Shown here: positions 55,003 through 63,972 of the stretch, piece after piece
Position numbering within the stretch: the first letter of the stretch is position 1
Layout: each line of letters begins with the position of its first letter
IMG/VR virus record: IMGVR_UViG_3300037264_008423
Span: 174,437 to 238,436 of that record
Direction: 5' to 3' (one strand)
Source of the DNA: a virus
Length of the DNA stretch: 64,000 nucleotides
Translations under genes and position numbers: made by a program
Notes under the pieces: model-generated
The model's input: the letters and a program-made list of their open reading frames with translations, nothing else
Databases searched by the model: none
Told to the model about the DNA's origin: nothing

Positions 55003-56490
55003 ATGCCCACGGCTGCCCCGACGCAAGCCCCTGTCATTAACGTGATGGTGGTTGTCCTGCCCCCACCCCCACCCCGTCATCGTCTTTTCCTGGTCTTCCG
55101 CGAGCCGGAACTGCGGCCTCCCGTTTACGACGAGATGCTCACGGACATGACCCACGTGATCCATAAGTCGGTGGAGCCTTACGTGGACCCGTCCTGCGTG
55201 GAATTACACCACGATGAACTCGTAGCTGGCTGCTGGGCCAAGACTACCGAGATGGTTCATCGGGGCTTGATCATCCGGTGCCGCACGCGCTTGGAGTTTT
55301 TCAAACAATACAAGACCGCGATCCTGAACCATATCCGCAGCCTGGTCCAAAAGCACCGATTTACCGAAAAACGAACGGGGGTCAAGCCGCCGCCCAAGGA
55401 CCAGCGCAACATCTTCACCAATCAGTCCACCAAGCCCAAAGAGATCCGCATCGATGACCCGGATTCCGGCTTTCAGGTTGCGGATATCGACTCCGGCAAT
55501 GAGGCGATGGTCATGCGGGAGCTTATGGAGGAGATTAATTTGCGCCTTAACTGGGCGGAACGCATCGTTCTGGAACAATTGGTCTCCCCTAACGAGGAGG
55601 CGCTCCACTACGCCAGGATGGACGCGGAAATTGGACGCAAAGACGGCGATCCACTGAGCATCAGAATCCGCCAGGAGCACCTGGCCAAAGGTATAGGAGA
55701 ACAGATAAAACCTGAACTGTTTCAGGAAATCCACGATTCGATTAAAGCCAAGTGCTTGTTTATGAAGAGCCAACATGAGGACGATCCTAATAGAGCCGCT
55801 GCGATGGCCACGCTGCTGCAATTTTTCGGCATCCAAATTCCCAACGGTATCGACAGCACCACCCGCAAGCGCACCCTGATGCTGGCCGCTCAGCACCAAT
55901 TTGACCGGCTCAAGGATGACGACGGTATTAAAGAGGCCCTGGTCGCCGTGGGGGTGCCTGTGCCCTGCTTGCGCAACGACCGGTTCAAGTGCTTTGGAAT
56001 CATGTTCCAAAAGCATCACCGCACTTGCGACAACTGCGGCCTGCGGGAAAGCTGTGAACTCAAGGCGGCTAATTTCGGCCTGGGCGAGTTTACGATCAGT
56101 CACAAGCTCTTGGGTTCCCGCCACGCGCGGGTGCCGGTCTTGCAGCCCACGCGCTCCCTCCAGGACAGCGCCATTTCCGAGTCCATGCGCGACGAGGAAA
56201 TTTTGGCTTTCCTGGACGAGCATTTTAAATTAGTGCGGCACCAGGGAGACAACTATTATCGGCACAAAGACCGGCTGGAAAAGAAAGGCATGCAGTTTAT
56301 TTTTTCGACGGGCCGCCAAGAGTTTCGGCTGCGTTTCATTAATCCGACTGACGTGCTCAAAAAGTCTTTGGTGCTGGAGACCAGCCAAAAAGGCGGAAAA
56401 TCCCTTTGGTTCTTGCCCGGTCAGCTCAGTTCCGAGGAGGCGATCAACTTAATCCGCGCGCATGCCCAAGCCACTTTTGTAAACGAATAA
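55003..56490 (+). CDS. Second sigma-like protein with CFG Cys cluster
   Basis: 495 residues from ATG 55003. Residues ~55-125 (CVELHHDELVAGCWAKTTEMVHRGLIIRCRTRLEFFKQYKTAILNHIRSLVQKHRF) resemble sigma region 2. Near residue 330 is CFGIMFQKHHRTCDNCGLRESC, the same CFG-CxxCx4-5C metal-site pattern as in the protein at 1-652. The C-terminal part has a winged-helix-like ILAFLDEHFKLVRHQGDNYYRH. Tandem with the other sigma-like gene; perhaps a co-activator. Confidence 0.6.
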   Translation: MPTAAPTQAPVINVMVVVLPPPPPRHRLFLVFREPELRPPVYDEMLTDMTHVIHKSVEPYVDPSCVELHHDELVAGCWAKTTEMVHRGLIIRCRTRLEFFKQYKTAILNHIRSLVQKHRFTEKRTGVKPPPKDQRNIFTNQSTKPKEIRIDDPDSGFQVADIDSGNEAMVMRELMEEINLRLNWAERIVLEQLVSPNEEALHYARMDAEIGRKDGDPLSIRIRQEHLAKGIGEQIKPELFQEIHDSIKAKCLFMKSQHEDDPNRAAAMATLLQFFGIQIPNGIDSTTRKRTLMLAAQHQFDRLKDDDGIKEALVAVGVPVPCLRNDRFKCFGIMFQKHHRTCDNCGLRESCELKAANFGLGEFTISHKLLGSRHARVPVLQPTRSLQDSAISESMRDEEILAFLDEHFKLVRHQGDNYYRHKDRLEKKGMQFIFSTGRQEFRLRFINPTDVLKKSLVLETSQKGGKSLWFLPGQLSSEEAINLIRAHAQATFVNE

Positions 56491-56492
56491 GT

Positions 56493-56882
56493 ATGGCCGA
56501 CGCAATTCCTACCCCCGCTGGAGAGCCGCAGGCTCCGATTCAATCCACCGTCGTCATCAAATCACCGCCGCTCACGCAGTGGCAGGCGCTCAAAGAGGCA
56601 GGCTGGTGGACCCCCTATGATTGGGTCATGACGGGGCTGATCGGGCTGGTGGGGACTACGACGGCGTTCTGGCTGATCTTTAGCTCGCACGGGCCGGAAA
56701 GCGTTCCGGTGACAACGGGCCTCATCCTGGCCCTGCTGGTGAAACTGGATCTACTGGGTATCTGGATCGTTTCCCTGGCCTTTCGCTGCTCCTGGTTCGT
56801 GCTGCGCGTCCACGCGGATATCGCTATGCTGCCCCATGAGTCAGCGCGCATCGCCGCGTCGTTCTTAGCGGGTAAACAGTGA
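56493..56882 (+). CDS. Small membrane protein
   Basis: 129 residues with two hydrophobic helices (about 48-68, WVMTGLIGLVGTTTAFWLIF; 78-105, GLILALLVKLDLLGIWIVSLAF). Starts two bases after the upstream stop. Function unknown; holin-like topology is possible. Confidence 0.6.
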   Translation: MADAIPTPAGEPQAPIQSTVVIKSPPLTQWQALKEAGWWTPYDWVMTGLIGLVGTTTAFWLIFSSHGPESVPVTTGLILALLVKLDLLGIWIVSLAFRCSWFVLRVHADIAMLPHESARIAASFLAGKQ

Positions 56883-56885
56883 TTT

Positions 56886-57245
56886 ATGCGAAACCATACG
56901 ACAACCAAAATTGATCTCATCAAGTATGTGGCGAAGCAAACGGGGCAGACACAAGCGGTCGTGGAGCTTGTGATTAACGCCCTGATCAGCCAGATTGCCG
57001 GGTCACTGGCTAGTTTCCAGCGGGTGGAGTTGCGTAATTTCGGCGTTTGGGAGGTCTATATCGGCGCATCGCGTGTGGGCCGAAATCCCGCTTTACCGGA
57101 ACAGGGTCCCATCCATATCCCGCCGCGACCGACCGTTCGCTTTCGCTCCAGCCAGGAATTAAAAAGCACTGTCCAACGCTCGAACAAAGGTAAAAGCAAA
57201 GTCCTTGTGGCCGAGCCAGTGGCCGCGCCGATTACGCGCGTATGA
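56886..57245 (+). CDS. HU/IHF-family DNA-bending protein
   Basis: 119 residues. KIDLIKYVAKQTGQTQAVVELVINALISQIA is the dimerisation helix pair; VELRNFGVWEV and GRNPALPEQGPIHIPPRPTVRF form the beta arms with the Pro tip. It bends and compacts DNA, perhaps in replication or packaging. The stop overlaps the next start (ATGA). Confidence 0.93.
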   Translation: MRNHTTTKIDLIKYVAKQTGQTQAVVELVINALISQIAGSLASFQRVELRNFGVWEVYIGASRVGRNPALPEQGPIHIPPRPTVRFRSSQELKSTVQRSNKGKSKVLVAEPVAAPITRV

Positions 57246-58135
57246 AATCAGCTATCGCTATTATCACCTATAACCGACTGGGCGCGCTCCAGGAAACTCT
57301 GAAGGGCCTGACCGAGCACTGTGCTCAGTATCCTTTAGCCATATTCGAGGACTGCGGCCAAAGAGACGGGACGGAAACCTGGCTCAAAGGGCCTCAGCCA
57401 CGCTTGATCCAGGCAAGGCCGGAGATCCTGGCGGAGGAATACGACGCTAAGCACCTGGCCCCGCACGCGCAAGTGTTCCTGGGCACAACCAACCTGGGCG
57501 TGAGCGGCAACAGCAATCGGGCACTGCGCTGGTTCGCCGGGACCGATTGCGAGCACTTATGCCTGCTTAACGATGATTTGCATGTTCTAGGGGACTTTGT
57601 AAACTTTTACAAGAGTGGCCATCAAGACCTGGGCGTGGGACTGTTTTGCTTCTGCGATTTCACCCACAACAGTTACCGGTGGATGACGGTCAACTCGCGC
57701 GGCTACCGGGTAAAGCTTCTGCCGCGTATGACGGGAATCATGCTATCGCTTACCCGTGAGGTCCTGGATAAAATCGGCTACTTCGATGTGCGGTTTGGTA
57801 AATTTGGCGAGGAACACTGCGACTACACCGTGCGCGCTCGTTTTAGCGGATTCGTGAACCTGGACGGCCAGCCGCAAAACTGCTTGGACCTGGAATTTCC
57901 GCAAAGCCCCCTGCTGAAACATCAGGAAGTGGAAACCAGCGTGATTGGGCCGGAGCGCGCCGCGCGCGACCAGGAAGCCTACCAGATCATGAACTATATC
58001 TCTAAACGCTACGGCCAGGAGCCGCTGTATCGTCCTTTTTATCTGCGTCTGCCCGGCCCAGTTGGGGGTCAGGGAGGTTTAGGTACCCCATTCGATAAAC
58101 TCAAGCATTACCAGCTTGTGGATGTCCCGGCGTAA
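57242..58135 (+). CDS. GT2-family glycosyltransferase
   Basis: 297 residues. AIAIITYNRLGALQETLKGL (N-terminal strand), NDDLHV acidic motif near 113, and RMTGIMLSLTREVLDKIGYFDVRFGKFGEEHCDYTVRAR (about 160-200) with the EE/ED catalytic motif. Substrate unknown. Confidence 0.85.
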   Translation: MKSAIAIITYNRLGALQETLKGLTEHCAQYPLAIFEDCGQRDGTETWLKGPQPRLIQARPEILAEEYDAKHLAPHAQVFLGTTNLGVSGNSNRALRWFAGTDCEHLCLLNDDLHVLGDFVNFYKSGHQDLGVGLFCFCDFTHNSYRWMTVNSRGYRVKLLPRMTGIMLSLTREVLDKIGYFDVRFGKFGEEHCDYTVRARFSGFVNLDGQPQNCLDLEFPQSPLLKHQEVETSVIGPERAARDQEAYQIMNYISKRYGQEPLYRPFYLRLPGPVGGQGGLGTPFDKLKHYQLVDVPA

Positions 58136-58143
58136 TTAGGGTT

Positions 58144-58638
58144 ATGGACAGCACCATTAAGCGTATTTTAGGCGAGGCGGAGGACGATACAGAGAAGCCG
58201 GATAAGAAGAAGAAGAAAAGTCAGCCCAAGGGCAAAACTGCGCCGCCGTCTAAATCGGAATCAGAGCCAGAGACGGAGACGGATCGGGAACAGCCGGATC
58301 GCCAGGTCCCGGAAGAAGCCGAAATCGAGGAATTGGCAAATTTGTGGACCCAGGGAAATCGCAACGAAGTCGTTCGCCGGTTCATGCAGATGGACAACGA
58401 AACCGCTGTGAAGGTCGTGTTTGTCATAGGCCGGGAAGGGGCGCTGGAATTAGGGCGGATGGTGGATGATATGCTCGAACAGATGGGAGATCAGGAGGGC
58501 GTTACGCCTCCTTCCGAGTTTGGGAGTCTCCCTGCGGGTGGTCGAGCAGAAGCGCCGTCCACCGAGCCAATCTCCGTCGAGCACCCCTCCGCCGAGGAGG
58601 ACTATCCGGCACGCCAGATTATGGGCGGTTCTCGCTAA
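58144..58638 (+). CDS. Probable prohead core/internal head protein
   Basis: 164 residues, starts MDSTIKRILGEAEDD: a short helix, a possible protease site (ILGE), then an acidic/Lys-rich segment. The folded part is about 65-115 (IEELANLWTQGNRNEVVRRFMQM). It lies directly before the head protease and capsid genes, where T4 has gp67/gp68. Assignment by position. Confidence 0.5.
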   Translation: MDSTIKRILGEAEDDTEKPDKKKKKSQPKGKTAPPSKSESEPETETDREQPDRQVPEEAEIEELANLWTQGNRNEVVRRFMQMDNETAVKVVFVIGREGALELGRMVDDMLEQMGDQEGVTPPSEFGSLPAGGRAEAPSTEPISVEHPSAEEDYPARQIMGGSR

Positions 58639-58660
58639 AAACCAGTGTAATATAAGCGGT

Positions 58661-59380
58661 ATGAGCTTGGTTGATCAAATTCTAGGCCGTGCAAAAAACT
58701 TGCGCGAGGACAGCTCGGTTCCTCCTGTCATGGCTGCCAGAGCGCGGCGGCCTCAACCCGCGCGGATCGCGCCTCCCCAGGACAAGGAGGAGGACAAGTT
58801 GAGAAACAAAGCCCGGCACGGAAGTGTGGTTGCCAGTATTTTGGGCATGACGGAGAGCGAGAGCGAGGGCATTATACCTGATGACGCCACGCTGATGGAC
58901 CAGTTCGGGTCCGCCGCCGCGATTCCCGGTGTGCGCCGCGATCCTGTGCCGCGCCAGGATGAGCCTGCCGAGCCTGCCGCGACCGCACTGGTGGACGGCG
59001 AGGAACTGATCCAGCCCACAGCGGCCCTGGTCGCTCCCGATGTTACGCCCAACGCTTTGAAGCCGATTGATCCTTCTCAGGTTCCGGCTGCCCCCAGGCC
59101 AATGGCGCGCCCTATGCCGCATCCCGCCACGGGTGCGCCCGGTGGCGCGGCGGGGACAATGGATACCGTGCTGGGCCGCCAAGACCCCCAGGCGGAGATG
59201 GCTGCCAACGCGATGGCCGAAAGTTTGGCCGCTTCCGCGTATGAGCCTGACCCGGAAGTAGTGCAGGCTAAAGCGGCGGCGGCGTTGACCCCCGCTCCTG
59301 CAAATGCGTCCATTATGCCGGATCACAAGGAAGGGGACGGTAAAAGAATTTACGAGACCTTCCGCCGTTTTTCCAAATGA
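58661..59380 (+). CDS. Probable internal head protein
   Basis: 239 residues starting SLVDQILGRAKNLRED. Low-complexity Pro/Ala middle and a C-terminal KRIYETFRRFSK tail. It overlaps the next start (ATGA). Probably a processed head component; no domain recognised. Confidence 0.5.
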   Translation: MSLVDQILGRAKNLREDSSVPPVMAARARRPQPARIAPPQDKEEDKLRNKARHGSVVASILGMTESESEGIIPDDATLMDQFGSAAAIPGVRRDPVPRQDEPAEPAATALVDGEELIQPTAALVAPDVTPNALKPIDPSQVPAAPRPMARPMPHPATGAPGGAAGTMDTVLGRQDPQAEMAANAMAESLAASAYEPDPEVVQAKAAAALTPAPANASIMPDHKEGDGKRIYETFRRFSK

Positions 59381-59664
59381 CCGAAGCGCCTAAAACTGTC
59401 CTTAAGTCCCTTACCGTGCTCATCACCCGTGAGGCGTTCACGGATTTTTTCATTTTGACCGTGCCCAAGGCGGGAGGGCAGGTCTATACGGAGGAACTGG
59501 AAGTGGACGACGCCGTGGAGTGGTTTCGCCTGCGCGGTGCCGATCCGATCCTGGTGGAAAAGGCGCTTGATCACTGCTGGAATTTTTATCGGGCTTCGGT
59601 TGAGATTGTAAACTACAGAGAGCCTCCAGTCCGCGATCCGCTGCTCGCGCCCAAGCTAGACTAA
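59377..59664 (+). CDS. Unknown small head-cluster protein
   Basis: 95 residues, beta-alpha (LKSLTVLITREAFTDFFILTVP...VDDAVEWFRLRGADPILVEKALDHCWNFY). No family recognised. Between core-like and protease genes. Confidence 0.55.
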   Translation: MTEAPKTVLKSLTVLITREAFTDFFILTVPKAGGQVYTEELEVDDAVEWFRLRGADPILVEKALDHCWNFYRASVEIVNYREPPVRDPLLAPKLD

Positions 59665-59677
59665 CTACTCGTAAAAG

Positions 59678-59706
59678 TTGACTTTTATTAGCAGTGACAA
59701 GTTAAT
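59678..59706 (+). promoter_or_regulatory. Promoter candidate before head protease
   Basis: TTGACT (59678-59683), 17 bp, GTTAAT (59701-59706). Further down, GTTTAC-N9-GTAAAC forms a dyad (59766-59786) just upstream of ATG 59799, and GCGTTT...AAACGC a hairpin. No GTTTAC precedes this -35. Confidence 0.55.
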
Positions 59707-59798
59707 TTTCAATCGTCTTAGCTGCGTTTGTCCCTAAACGCGCATACGCAAGGTTGCTCCATAATGTTTACGGTAGTCTTGTAAACTATCTATAACAC

Positions 59799-61415
59799 AT
59801 GGCACGTCAATACCTTGCCGAAGGGCTGAAAGGCGCTTTTCCTTTCATTGCCGATGTTAAAAACATCGTGGTTGAAAGCTTGCCCAACGGCAAGATCCGA
59901 ACCCGAATCCCTGGTCGTTTTAGCGTATGCGATTGTGTCAACGGCAATGGTCGCCGCTACGGCAGGCATGTTTGGGAAAAGAACCTGGATACCACATCCA
60001 CCTTGATGGAGTCTATCCGGCGCAATGCCGCTTTCGGTCTGCTCGAACACCCCAAGGACGGCCAAGTTACCCTCCTGTCGCCGATCTCTCACCTGGTCAC
60101 CGAGGCCAAGTTGCAGCGGGGCCAGAACACCGCTGGTAAAGAAATTTGGGAGGTTGTCGGCGAGATTCAAGTCCTGGGCACGGAGGAAGGCAAAAAATTA
60201 ACCGCGCTCATCGAGGCCGGATATAACCCCCTGGTCTCCAGTCGCGGGTTCGGCTCCCTGGTGCGCGCCACGGACGGCGTGGATGACGTGCAGGATGACT
60301 ACGTGTGCGAAGGGTGGGATGTGGTCATTAAACCTTCCTTTGAGACCGCCGAGCTGAATCCCCCGCGCGAAACCATTTTAACCACGACCGAAGCAGCCTC
60401 CCCGCAGGCTGCTTCACCGTCTCCAGCCGCGACGATTACGGAAAATAAACCCCCCGTGGCTCCCCCCGCCGCCGCGAAACCTAATTTGGAACCTGCCGCT
60501 TGTGCGCCGGTTCCGGCTCCGGGGCCAACTCCGGTGAAAACCACAAATGAATCATCCCAAGATAAAACTATGAATCTGAATGAGATTAAACAGGCAATCG
60601 CCTCGTTCAGGAGCACGGAAGCCCGTAAGCTCCAGCCGAAGCAGTTTGCCGAAGGGATGGCTCAATTGGGTGCCCTCCACCAGGAGGTTGCGAACTACCT
60701 CGCCGAGGATACTAAACGGTCCTGGCAGGCGACGCAGCTTCAGGAAGAGATCACCGCGATTGAGGCCGCCTGGAATGAGACTCAGCTTGCTCCTGTCAAG
60801 ACCGCCGCCAAGTTGAATGAGAATAACACCAAATTGATGCACGTCATCAAAGCGGTCGCGAAAACCGGGCTGTCCTACAAAAACCAACTGGGCGAGTCAG
60901 TCAAGCAGGCTACCCGCCAGTCCGCCTTGTTAAACGAAGTAGTGGAGCGGGGCCGCGCCTGGCGTCAAGTGGCCAAGGTTAACGAGTCCGCCGCCGCCAA
61001 GTATAAGCGCCGGTTCATGATGGCTTCGGAGACCCTGACCCAGCTCGCCGACAAATACAAGAGTGACGTGGTGGAGCTGGGACGGCGCGTCATCACTTTA
61101 GAGTTTGGCGACAAGGCCCAAACTCCCGATATCCAGAAGATGCTCAAAGAGGCGACCAAGCCCAAGCGGATCGTCGAGATCCGCAACATCCTGGAAGGTA
61201 AGACTACGGCTGCCGCGTGCAACGCGTCCAAGCAGCCCACGGTGGCTCCGCCTGTCGCGGAGGGACGGAAACCTGCGGCTCCGCCAGCAGGAAACCCCGC
61301 AGCTACGGTTAGCGAAGGGGTGACGATCCTTAGCCAGGCCCCCAAAGATCCTCGTGGTCTGACGGAGGCCGTTGGCATGGTCAACCGGCTGTCCAAAGCG
61401 ATGGTCCAAGGTTGA
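59799..61415 (+). CDS. Prohead protease fused to scaffold protein
   Basis: 538 residues. Residues ~1-190 are a T4 gp21-like serine protease: GRFSVCDCVNGNGRRYGRHVWEKNL, catalytic His in FGLLEHPKDG (about 87) and Ser in YNPLVSSRGFGSL (about 150). After a Pro/Ala linker, residues ~258-538 are a helical gp22-like core scaffold (MNLNEIKQAIASFRSTEARKL...). An internal ATG at 60570 is preceded by GATAAAACT, the same sequence as before other starts, so free scaffold may be made in frame from within, as in lambda C/Nu3. Confidence 0.85.
   Translation: MARQYLAEGLKGAFPFIADVKNIVVESLPNGKIRTRIPGRFSVCDCVNGNGRRYGRHVWEKNLDTTSTLMESIRRNAAFGLLEHPKDGQVTLLSPISHLVTEAKLQRGQNTAGKEIWEVVGEIQVLGTEEGKKLTALIEAGYNPLVSSRGFGSLVRATDGVDDVQDDYVCEGWDVVIKPSFETAELNPPRETILTTTEAASPQAASPSPAATITENKPPVAPPAAAKPNLEPAACAPVPAPGPTPVKTTNESSQDKTMNLNEIKQAIASFRSTEARKLQPKQFAEGMAQLGALHQEVANYLAEDTKRSWQATQLQEEITAIEAAWNETQLAPVKTAAKLNENNTKLMHVIKAVAKTGLSYKNQLGESVKQATRQSALLNEVVERGRAWRQVAKVNESAAAKYKRRFMMASETLTQLADKYKSDVVELGRRVITLEFGDKAQTPDIQKMLKEATKPKRIVEIRNILEGKTTAAACNASKQPTVAPPVAEGRKPAAPPAGNPAATVSEGVTILSQAPKDPRGLTEAVGMVNRLSKAMVQG
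60570..61415 (+). CDS. Nested scaffold protein (internal start)
   Basis: In-frame start ATG 60570 within the protease-scaffold gene, preceded by AAGATAAAACT. It would give a 281-residue helical core protein (EIKQAIASFRST...LHQEVANYLAEDTKRSWQATQLQEEI). The AAAACTATG context matches those of 30314 and 49515. Expression is inferred, not shown. Confidence 0.5.
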   Translation: MNLNEIKQAIASFRSTEARKLQPKQFAEGMAQLGALHQEVANYLAEDTKRSWQATQLQEEITAIEAAWNETQLAPVKTAAKLNENNTKLMHVIKAVAKTGLSYKNQLGESVKQATRQSALLNEVVERGRAWRQVAKVNESAAAKYKRRFMMASETLTQLADKYKSDVVELGRRVITLEFGDKAQTPDIQKMLKEATKPKRIVEIRNILEGKTTAAACNASKQPTVAPPVAEGRKPAAPPAGNPAATVSEGVTILSQAPKDPRGLTEAVGMVNRLSKAMVQG

Positions 61416-61464
61416 GCGTTAACCAATAACCGAAACTGAACTATCAAATAAAAAGCAAAAACTT

Positions 61465-62919
61465 ATGGTTATTCAAGATGCACTAACCGGTAGGCCGATG
61501 CTGGCGACTAATGGTGGGCACATCGCCCGTTTCACCGAAACACTGGAATGGGGCTACAAGCTGGCCGAGACGCCGGTCGGAGTTACCGACAAAAATCCGA
61601 AAGGTCTTTGGGAAGCCAAGGGCTGGAAAGAGTTCGTATCGCACATGCCTGAGCACAAACAGGCATACACCGCAATCATGCTCGAAAACTGCCGGGCGCG
61701 CTTTGGCCAACTGGACGAAGTGACCCGCACCAGCAGCCTGGGCACTTTTGATAAGTGGATCTTCCCGATCATTGCCAATATGTCGGAGAACGACGTAATC
61801 GATCAACTCGTCGCTCTCCAACCGATGGCCGGGCCGGTCTCCCAAATTGTTTACATGGACATCGTGACGGGTCGGCGCAAAGGCCGCACTCCGGCTGGCG
61901 CTCCCATGTGGCGCGCTTTGCAGGGAGCGGTGGACCGTGACGATGATGCCGACGAACTCGTCCAAGACGAGACCGGAGTTCTGGCAGGTAACGCCGCGAC
62001 CCTGGAATGGTCTCCCGTGCGCGCTGGCACCTTGACGGTCACCGTGGGCAGCGACACCACGACCGATGACAGCAACGGCAATATTCTGCCTTCCGGTGTC
62101 ATCGCTGGCGGCACGGTCAACTATGTTACCGGTGCGATCACAGTTACGGGTGTAGGGGCCACGGCGACCTACAGCGTGACTTACGCGTTTAACGCGGAAG
62201 GCAACCTGAACATTCAGGACTACGAGATGAAGCTCTCCAGCACCCCGGTTACAGCCAAGGTGATGAAGCTCAAAACGCTCTGGTCCGAGGAAGCCGACCA
62301 GAACTTGCAAGCGATGTATAACATCAAAGCGGAGAGCGTCCTGCTTAACGCCTTGACCAATGCCTTGACTTACCAGAAGCACCGTCAAGTCATCTACGAC
62401 CTGCGCGCTCGCGCGGACGCCGGTTTCGTGGTTTGGGACGCGGTAGCTCCCGCTTCGGTCAACTACCAGACCCATAAATTCTCGATTATCGACGCGTTCG
62501 AGACCGCCAGCAATTTCATCTACGGCGCGACCAACATGGTCTGCGGCAACTGGCTCCTGCTGGGTCTCCAGGCGGCGACCGTTGTCGTTACCCTGCCCCA
62601 GTTCGTGGCGCGCAACGCCCGGACACAGATGCAGGGTGTGACTTACCTCGGTGATCTCGGCAACAAGAAAGTTTTTGCCGATCCTCACTTCCCCGTCAAT
62701 GAGTGGCTGGTTGGCCACAAAGGCGACCAATTTTTGACCACGGGCTACGTTCTGGCGGAATACCAGAAACTATACACCACCCCGGATGTGGTGCTGCCTG
62801 ACTTCATCCATCAACGGGGTTTTGCGACCTCGTTCGCGCGGAAGATGATCAACAGCAAGATGTATTGCCGCGGTTTAGTTCAGAACAGTCCAACTAGCTT
62901 CGGTTCGGTCATCGGCTAA
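61465..62919 (+). CDS. Major capsid protein, gp23-like
   Basis: 484 residues. FDKWIFPIIANMSENDVIDQLVALQPMAGPVSQIVYMD (about 93-132) is the gp23 signature; the HK97-fold E-loop and P-domain follow; the C-terminus has GYVLAEYQKLYTTPDVVLPDFIHQRGFATSFARKMI. A Gly/Thr-rich inserted domain (about 190-245) is probable. A possible cleavage site LWE-A lies near residue 50. Followed by a strong terminator. Confidence 0.95.
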   Translation: MVIQDALTGRPMLATNGGHIARFTETLEWGYKLAETPVGVTDKNPKGLWEAKGWKEFVSHMPEHKQAYTAIMLENCRARFGQLDEVTRTSSLGTFDKWIFPIIANMSENDVIDQLVALQPMAGPVSQIVYMDIVTGRRKGRTPAGAPMWRALQGAVDRDDDADELVQDETGVLAGNAATLEWSPVRAGTLTVTVGSDTTTDDSNGNILPSGVIAGGTVNYVTGAITVTGVGATATYSVTYAFNAEGNLNIQDYEMKLSSTPVTAKVMKLKTLWSEEADQNLQAMYNIKAESVLLNALTNALTYQKHRQVIYDLRARADAGFVVWDAVAPASVNYQTHKFSIIDAFETASNFIYGATNMVCGNWLLLGLQAATVVVTLPQFVARNARTQMQGVTYLGDLGNKKVFADPHFPVNEWLVGHKGDQFLTTGYVLAEYQKLYTTPDVVLPDFIHQRGFATSFARKMINSKMYCRGLVQNSPTSFGSVIG

Positions 62920-62956
62920 GCCCGACCCAGCCTTCGACAACTGGATATTTCCAATA

Positions 62957-62995
62957 AGATGGCCCTCGGATCTCCGAGGGCCATCTCTGTTTTTC
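62957..62995 (+). terminator. Intrinsic terminator after capsid gene
   Basis: AGATGGCCCTCGG and CCGAGGGCCATCT form a perfect 13-bp stem, followed by CTGTTTTT. It ends the head operon. Confidence 0.93.
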
Positions 62996-63017
62996 GATCA
63001 GTTGGCGCGCGCCGTGA

Positions 63018-63455
63018 TTAGTGCTTTTCCTTTTCCAGGTTCAGGGCCGAGGCCACAGTTTTTCCGTGGCCCATCGGCGTGTTCGTCTGGTCCAGTAGTT
63101 GGACCATCCAGGCACCCACCTGGTGAAAAAGGTAGCTGTCCCCTGAGATAAGAGCGCCGTCTTGCAGATTACCCAGGCAGACGGCTTGGCCCCGGTCCCC
63201 GGCATTTCGTCCGGGCTGGTCGCTGATGGGAAAATCGGTGACGGTTATGTGCCAGAGTGGCGAGCGTGCCTCCCAAAACCGGCTCCGCGCGATCACTCGC
63301 TGGGCTTCAGGATTGTCCGGTTCCTCTGGCGGTCGGCATGCGCGCCAATCCTGGGGGCTGTGGAGCAGCCGGTCCAGATCGAGAGACGCCTCGGCGGAGA
63401 TGCTTTTTCCGCTGATAAAAAGAAACATGATAAAGTGTTGAACCGGGTCCAGCAT
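63018..63455 (-). CDS. Unknown exported-looking protein
   Basis: 145 residues from ATG 63455. The N-terminus MLDPVQHFIMFLFISGKS is hydrophobic; the rest has WRACRPPEEPDNPEAQRV and HITVTDFPISDQPG. Start is two bases after the upstream stop (63458). Function unknown. Last gene of a leftward operon. Confidence 0.55.
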   Translation of the reverse strand: MLDPVQHFIMFLFISGKSISAEASLDLDRLLHSPQDWRACRPPEEPDNPEAQRVIARSRFWEARSPLWHITVTDFPISDQPGRNAGDRGQAVCLGNLQDGALISGDSYLFHQVGAWMVQLLDQTNTPMGHGKTVASALNLEKEKH

Positions 63456-63457
63456 AC

Positions 63458-63739
63458 TTAGAATCCTGTGGGAGTGTTTTGAAAACCGACCATCGGGTCC
63501 GGGTAGTTGTCCAACGGTCGTACGGGGGCCTGTCCGTCCAGCGCGCGCTTTTGGTCGGCGCAGCAAGCTGTAGCGTGCAAAAAGGCGCGGATCAGCGTCA
63601 ACGGAAAACCTTCGTGCATCAAATTGGAGGGACACCCGTGCTCAATGAGCCTGTGGAGCCGCTGTGCTTCATTTCGGACTTGTTCCGAGTCAGGGTTTAT
63701 CGGTATGGATGTGGGCATAGGTTTAGCGTGAGGGGGCAT
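63458..63739 (-). CDS. Small helical protein
   Basis: 93 residues from ATG 63739 (86 from ATG 63718). SEQVRNEAQRLHRLIEHGCPSNLMHEGFPLTLIRAFLHATACC is helical with Cys/His. It overlaps the upstream gene. Function unknown. Confidence 0.55.
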   Translation of the reverse strand: MPPHAKPMPTSIPINPDSEQVRNEAQRLHRLIEHGCPSNLMHEGFPLTLIRAFLHATACCADQKRALDGQAPVRPLDNYPDPMVGFQNTPTGF

Positions 63740-63968
63740 GGATGATAATCTCGTAGCGGTCGAAGTCGCAGAGTCGGCCTAGCTGGGTGTGGTTGATGCG
63801 GTCTCCAACTTTGAACGTTTTGTCGGCATCGGCGGAAGTCAGGCCAGGAAGGAGCACGTCGGCCCGGCCTACCAGGCTGAGCAGCGTGTAATTAGCCATC
63901 GGTCCGACATCCCCGATCCTTTCGACAACGAGCTTAATCTTGCGGCTGTTCTTAGATTTTAATGGCAT
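63723..63968 (-). CDS. Small beta protein
   Basis: 81 residues, strands KIKLVVERIGDVGPMANYTLLSLVGRADVLLPGL and KVGDRINHTQLGRLCDFDRYEIIIHAP. Resembles a small barrel. Function unknown. First complete gene of the leftward unit. Confidence 0.6.
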   Translation of the reverse strand: MPLKSKNSRKIKLVVERIGDVGPMANYTLLSLVGRADVLLPGLTSADADKTFKVGDRINHTQLGRLCDFDRYEIIIHAPSR

Positions 63969-63972
63969 GGGA

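Noticed and set aside
55204-56223. Minus-strand ORF of 339 codons.
   Set aside because: Shadow of the second sigma-like gene.
61483-62730. Minus-strand ORF of 415 codons.
   Set aside because: Antisense to the major capsid gene; GC-biased codons keep the frame open.
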